Assembly: GCA_020809705.1 (NCBI GenBank)
Contig: CP085826.1
Location: forward strand, 2,356,001 to 2,420,000
DNA from: Calonectria ilicicola
Lineage: Eukaryota; Ascomycota; Sordariomycetes; Hypocreales; Nectriaceae
Reading direction: 5' to 3'
Length of the DNA stretch: 64,000 nt
This document shows, in pieces, positions 59,301 to 64,000 of the stretch. The notes beneath the pieces are model-generated. The model was not told the DNA's origin and did not search any database. It saw only the letters and a list, made by a program, of their open reading frames with translations. Each line of letters starts with the position of its first letter. Position 1 is the stretch's first letter. The translations under genes and the position numbers were made by a program.

Positions 59301-60901
59301 ATGGCCGATGACGCTCCAGACGCCAGCCCTCAGACCGAGCCCGTCAACATTGAAACCAAGGAGGACGCTGAGACTCGCGCGGCCCGCCGCGAGCTGAAGC
59401 AGTCGTCCATCTCCGACCCGGCTCCAGACACTGCTCACTCCGACACCCCCTCTGCTGCTAACAGCACCGCTCGCCCTGCTACCCCAGCCGAAAACTCTAC
59501 CGATACTGCAGAAGACGATATGAGGGACCAGGTTACGTCGCCCAAGAAGAAGCGCGCACACGACCAGCTCGAGGGCGAGACAGATACCAACGACAACGAT
59601 GCGACCAGTATAGCCTCATCAGATTCTGCTAAGGACCGAGCCCTGCGCCTGGAGCCCGAGAAGAAGCGACACCGAGACGACGAGCCCAACGAGGTAAGCC
59701 TGGCACGCCGGCGGCAATTTTGACGCTGCCAGCACATCGTACATTCTACTAACGCACCTCTAGACTTCAAAGGCGAAAGACGACAACGGTGAGGCTAACA
59801 AATCGCCATCTAAGAAAAACCCACCTCAAACCTCGGCCAGCGCCTTTGCCAGCTCGACATTTGGCAAACTCTCATCCGGAACCTCACCATTCGCTGCCCT
59901 GGGCGCCAGTAAAGGAAGCGCCTTTGGGTCCTCTGGTACCTCCGCTCTTACTTCTTTCGCCTCTACATCTGCGGCCCCCCCAGCCCAGCCCACTACTGCC
60001 CCCAAGTTGACCTTTGGCAGCGCGACCGGTGCATCACCTTTTGCTAGCGTCTCCTCTGGGGCTAATGGATTCGGAGGCAGTCTGGGCAGTAGCCCTTTTG
60101 GGTCTGCGCTAGGGGGTATTAAGCCGCTTGGTAGTTTTGCTGCTCCTGGCGGAGATGCACTCAAGACTAGCAAAGCCAGCAAGCCGTTTGGCGCTCCCGA
60201 TAGCGATGCAGAACAAAGTGAGGGGGATGAATCAGGTGATGAAAAGGATCAATCGGAGGAGCCTGAGCGAGCGCAGTCGCCAGAAAAGGAATCGGATGAT
60301 AAGAAAAAGCCGAAACTCCACAAAAGTAAGTGAAATGTTCAACTTTTGATAAACGCGCTGTATCTAACCCTATGCAGTTGCGGTAGACGATGGCGAGACG
60401 GGCGAGACAACGATCACATCTGTAAGAGCAAAGATGTTTTTTCATGACAAGGAAGCAGGGTGGAAAGAACGGGGCGCGGGCATGTTAAAAATTAACGTTC
60501 CACAAGCATGTGTCGAATTTGACGATGCCGGCACTGTTATCCCCGGCTCCTTTGACGCCTCTACACTAGATGGTGGTGATGAGGCAGACGCACAAGGCCA
60601 TAAAGTGGTCCGCCTCCTCCTGCGACAGGATCAGACACATCGTGTCATTCTCAACTCTGTGGTTTTACCTACAATGAAGTTCCAAGAAAAGGCCTCGTTG
60701 AAGTCTGTTAGTATTCTCTTCACGGCCTTTGAGGGCGAGCCTGCGAAGCCCGTGAATATCACAATGAGGGTAAAATTCCCCTCCCTTCTATTGCAATTCA
60801 TTGTTGTTTACTAACTTTATATTTAGATGACTGCTGCAAACGCCAAGATATTCATGAATGAGATCAGCATGATCCAAAAAGAACTTCTGAGCAGTACCTA
60901 G
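59301..60901 (+). CDS. YRB2: Ran-binding protein of the Yrb2/RanBP3/Hba1 family
   Basis: A nuclear Ran-GTP-binding cofactor of exportin 1 (Crm1) in protein export. Exons 59301-59693, 59764-60325, 60378-60769 and 60827-60901 give 473 residues. The N-terminus is acidic and has a basic cluster, SPKKKRAHDQ, as a likely nuclear localisation signal. The middle has spaced FG-type dipeptides (STFGKL, SAFGSS, LTFGSA, SPFGSA). The RanBP1-type domain covers about residues 320-470: VRAKMFFHDKEAGWKERGAG, then MLKINV and VVRLLLRQDQTHRVILNS, ending MTAANAKIFMNEIS. All three introns are in consensus. The start is the ATG at 59301 in a good context. Confidence 0.9.
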
Positions 60902-61607
60902 GCGTTACAGCTTGAAGACTCTAAATTTTAGCAACTCGATAATGGTGCAATAGCCGGTTCCCCAGCCGATTACTACCCTTTCTGGGATCTATATACCTCA
61001 GATGGATTTATTTTTGATCAAACGGACGGTTGCGCGACACGGGCTGAGAGCCCATCAAGGCCATCATAAGCGAGTGGCCTTAAGAATACGAGGTAATGCC
61101 CGGTTTGGCACAGAAGTGTTCATACAAGGAAGGATATTTGTGGTTTGACTGCCAACTATCTGGGTAAACCAGCATGGATAGAATTGTGTATACCGGAAGG
61201 TTGGGTGCCAAAAGACGTTGAGAGTTGGAAGAAATGGAGGCTTTGCATCCTTTCTGGATCCTGATCAGCAAGCCGACCCTGGAGTTGAGGATGTGACTCG
61301 TAGTTATGCCAATAAACGCACTTTGTATTCCCATACTTGTTATCATTGCTTGAAATAGAGACATGCTGGGGATATTTTTCCTCTTTGGCCTCAGGGGAAG
61401 TTGATGTTTGCCCACGTGATTTGGCGTCAGTTCCGCGACAGTCTGTTCTCTCTATGTAGACGGTCTTTTTTTTTTAAAAAAAAAAAAAAAACTTAAAAAA
61501 AAAACTTCACAAGCCTTGAAACTAAGTCGTGCAACCCATTCCAGCCGCCCTACATTCGGGAATATTTGTGACCTTTATGTACAGATGAATCCTTTTTCTT
61601 GACTAGG
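60902..61607. other. Intergenic region upstream of HRQ1
   Basis: Contains a T10-A16 homopolymer junction at 61466-61491 followed by a further A10 run at 61495-61504, about 105-140 bases upstream of the HRQ1 start. No gene is seen. Confidence 0.6.
61466..61504. repeat. T10A16 homopolymer palindrome and A10 run
   Basis: T10 at 61466-61475 runs directly into A16 at 61476-61491, giving a self-complementary core of 20 bases, then CTT and A10. Such poly(dA:dT) tracts near promoters commonly exclude nucleosomes. Confidence 0.85.
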
Positions 61608-64000
61608 ATGCCCGACCGAAATACTGATAGTGAGGTCGATGGATCTGATTCCTCATCACGCAAAGGCAAGCGCAAGCGTGAATCAGGCCATGGGGCTGAT
61701 TCATCGGATTCTGCGAGTGCAAAACCCAATGGCAAAGGAGCTAAATCAGGGCCGCGTGGCAAAAAGCCAGCTGGGGCGATAGTCCCGTGCTTGATTGAGT
61801 GGCCTGAGGTGTTCAAGACGTTGGAAAAGACGTATCGGGCCTTGAACCTGGTGTTCACATTTTGTTGCACCCGCAAACATATTGCAACAACATTTGAAAA
61901 TCTCAAATCCGCCGTTGAATCACAAACAAAGCGCAGCTTGTCCATCGAAGATATCGCTTCAATGGTCGCACTTCGCCCGGGTGGCATCAATTTTGCCTAT
62001 GTAGACGAGATCACGCTGCAACTTGACGTCAGAAGCATGGAAAGGGATCAAATCTTTCGAACAGGAAATTCGTCCAAGTCCCAGGTCCCAGCATACGATG
62101 CGTCAGTCGGCGGTGTGAGTGGAAGAGAAAGTCTTGAGGAGTCTGGAAAGAAGGACTGCGAGCAGGAGCCTGCGAGCCACGAGGTGCTCTTCTTCGAGTT
62201 CATCGATGGTGACCTCAAAAGACAAGTTCCGGGCAAGTCGGGTGAGCCGACAAATCCCAACCGCAAGCTCCGCGAGGAGCAGTTAAAAATGCCGGTTTTT
62301 AGCCAAAAACAGATGACGACGTTGATTGAAAAAAGGAACCAAAAATTCAATAACGCCATCAATATCTTTATTAACAAATGTATAGAAGAGAAAGTAGATC
62401 CCGGGATCGCTCTAGCAGAACAAACAAAGGCGTACATTCCAATGCCGAGTGTCGCAGCCGACGAGAACATTAAAAAATCACATGAGAGCGTCCCGGAGAA
62501 AATTCCCAAAGACCGAAAGTCGATACCTGAAATCATACAGGAGTTGAAAGAAAGCCCTTGGTATACTGGACAAATTGTACCAGATGGTCACCGAGTTTTT
62601 GAACCCCAAAATGCTATATATGGCGACCTCCACTTTCTCCTCAGTCAAGACTTGGTCAATGCCTTATATAATGCTAAAGGTATAATACAATTCTATGCCC
62701 ACCAGGCAGAAGCTCTCAATAGCCTTCATGAAGGCCAGAATGTCGTAGTATCGACTTCCACCAGCTCCGGGAAAAGTTTGATCTACCAGCTGCCCATCCT
62801 CTATGCTCTTGAGAAAGACTATAGCTCACGAGCCATGTACATATTCCCAACCAAAGCATTAGCCCAGGACCAGAAACGGAGTCTGAAGGAGATGCTGAGC
62901 TATATGCCTAACCTTCAAAACGTCATGGTTGAAACATTCGATGGCGATACCCCCATGAGCGAACGAAATGCTATTCGTGAAGAAGCACGAATCATATTCA
63001 CGAACCCCGATATGCTTCATGTCACAATCCTTCCACAAGAAGAGCGATGGAGAACGTTTCTAAAGAATCTAAAATATGTTGTTGGTACGTAATGCTGCAT
63101 TTTAAACTTATTCTTTGATTGACGGTGCAATAGTTGATGAATTGCACTATTACAATGGTCAAATGGGATCGCACGTGGCATTCATTATGCGAAGACTGCG
63201 ACGAGTCTGTGCTGCTGTGGGAAACCGACGAATCAAGTTTATATCGTGTTCCGCCACAGTTTCCAACCCCAAAGAACATTTCGAGACCATTTTTGGCATC
63301 GATGACGTCCGATTGATCGATTATGATGGGTCGCCGTCGGGACGCAAGGAATTCCTGTGTTGGAATACGCCGTATAAAGACCCAGGCGATCCAGCCTCGG
63401 GTCGTGGAAATGCAAAACTTGAGTGCGCGCGTCTCTTCTGTGCTCTCATGCTTAGAGGGGTACGGATCATTGCATTTTGCAGAATTCGCCTTCAGTGCGA
63501 GGTCTTGGTTAGCGCAATCAAGTCTGAATTGGAGTCGCTCGGTAGACACGAGTGTGTAAATCTTGTGATGGGATACAGAGGCGGGTATACGCCACAGGAC
63601 CGTCGAAGGATCGAAAAAGAAATGTTTGATGGCAAGATTCTGGGAATTGTAGCAACCAGTGCCTTGGAACTTGGCATTGACATTGGCTCACTAGATTGTG
63701 TCATGACCTGGAGTTTCCCGTACACAATCGCCAACCTCCGTCAACAAAGTGGCCGTGCAGGTCGCCGTAACAAAGACTCACTCTCCATTTTAGTGGGGGA
63801 TTGCTTTCCTACTGATCAGCACTACATGCAAAACCCTGATGAGCTGTTCACAAAACCCAATGGGCAGCTTCAGGTGGACTTGGAGAATATGCTTGTTCGA
63901 GAAGGTCATGTTCAATGTGCTGCATATGAGATGCCGATTAAGCCGAAAGAAGATGCACAGTATTTTGGGAAAGATCTGCCAAAAATTTGCCTGGAACGAC
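61608..64000 (+). CDS. HRQ1: RecQ4-like DNA helicase Hrq1, N-terminal part
   Basis: A superfamily 2 3'-5' DNA helicase of the Hrq1/RecQ4 family that acts in interstrand-crosslink repair and telomere maintenance. Partial: exons 61608-63084 and 63134 to the right edge (still open) give 781 visible residues. The N-terminus is Ser/Lys-rich. Helicase motifs in order: Q-like FYAHQAEALNSL, Walker A STSTSSGKSLIYQ near residues 382-391, FPTKALAQDQ, FTNPDMLH, DELH box VDELHYYNG near 493-500 (formed across the 49-nt intron), SCSATVSN, ATSALELGIDIG, and QQSGRAGRRNKDS. The DELH box and the preceding HRQ1-type N-terminal domain distinguish it from classical RecQ. The start is the ATG at 61608; the C-terminal zinc-binding region lies beyond the window. 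Confidence 0.93.

Overview
This window is a gene-dense stretch of chromosome from a filamentous ascomycete, most likely a Sordariomycete and perhaps Hypocreales. The evidence is many short introns (about 45-90 nt, GT...AG, often with a CTAAC/CTGAC-like branch site), compact housekeeping genes on both strands, and family members typical of that group: a FarA/CTF1-type zinc-cluster factor, a 29.9 kDa complex I subunit of the Neurospora type, and a PRC2 EED homologue. All exon borders were assembled by eye from reading frame, splice consensus and family homology, so small errors are possible, mainly at 5' ends.

Layout, left half. PMS1 mismatch repair (-, runs off the left edge); BST1 GPI inositol-deacylase (+); a nodulin-like MFS transporter (-); TMS1/SERINC membrane protein (+); a 3.1 kb gap holding a 261-bp MITE-like element with 52-bp terminal inverted repeats; cystathionine beta-lyase (-); MSP1 outer-membrane AAA ATPase (-); a Csm1/Pcs1 monopolin subunit with four AT-hooks (+); MCD4 GPI ethanolamine-phosphate transferase (+); a 3.5 kb leader/intergenic region; and the FarA/CTF1-like factor (+), whose zinc cluster is split by an 18-nt micro-exon.

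Layout, right half. An intracellular LysM protein (+); ARV1 (+); V-ATPase subunit e (VMA9, -, 74 codons over three exons, the first only 11 nt); a beta-hydroxyacid dehydrogenase (-); GVP36-like BAR protein (+); NDUFA5-like complex I subunit (+); RRN11 Pol I factor (+); EED (-, ten exons), tail to tail with RRN11; a 4.2 kb apparently gene-free gap; a PAS-domain protein I cannot assign (+); YIP4-like (+); YRB2/RanBP3-like (+); and HRQ1 helicase (+, runs off the right edge).

There is no secondary-metabolite cluster, CRISPR array, phage, rRNA or convincing tRNA. The genes are mostly independent housekeeping loci. The one functional thread is GPI-anchor and ER lipid biology (BST1, MCD4, ARV1, with TMS1, YIP4 and GVP36 in membrane traffic). 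I did not find a clearly new biological system. The most distinctive items are the MITE, the micro-exons, the AT-hook monopolin subunit, a possible mitochondrial form of cystathionine beta-lyase, and the unassigned PAS protein.
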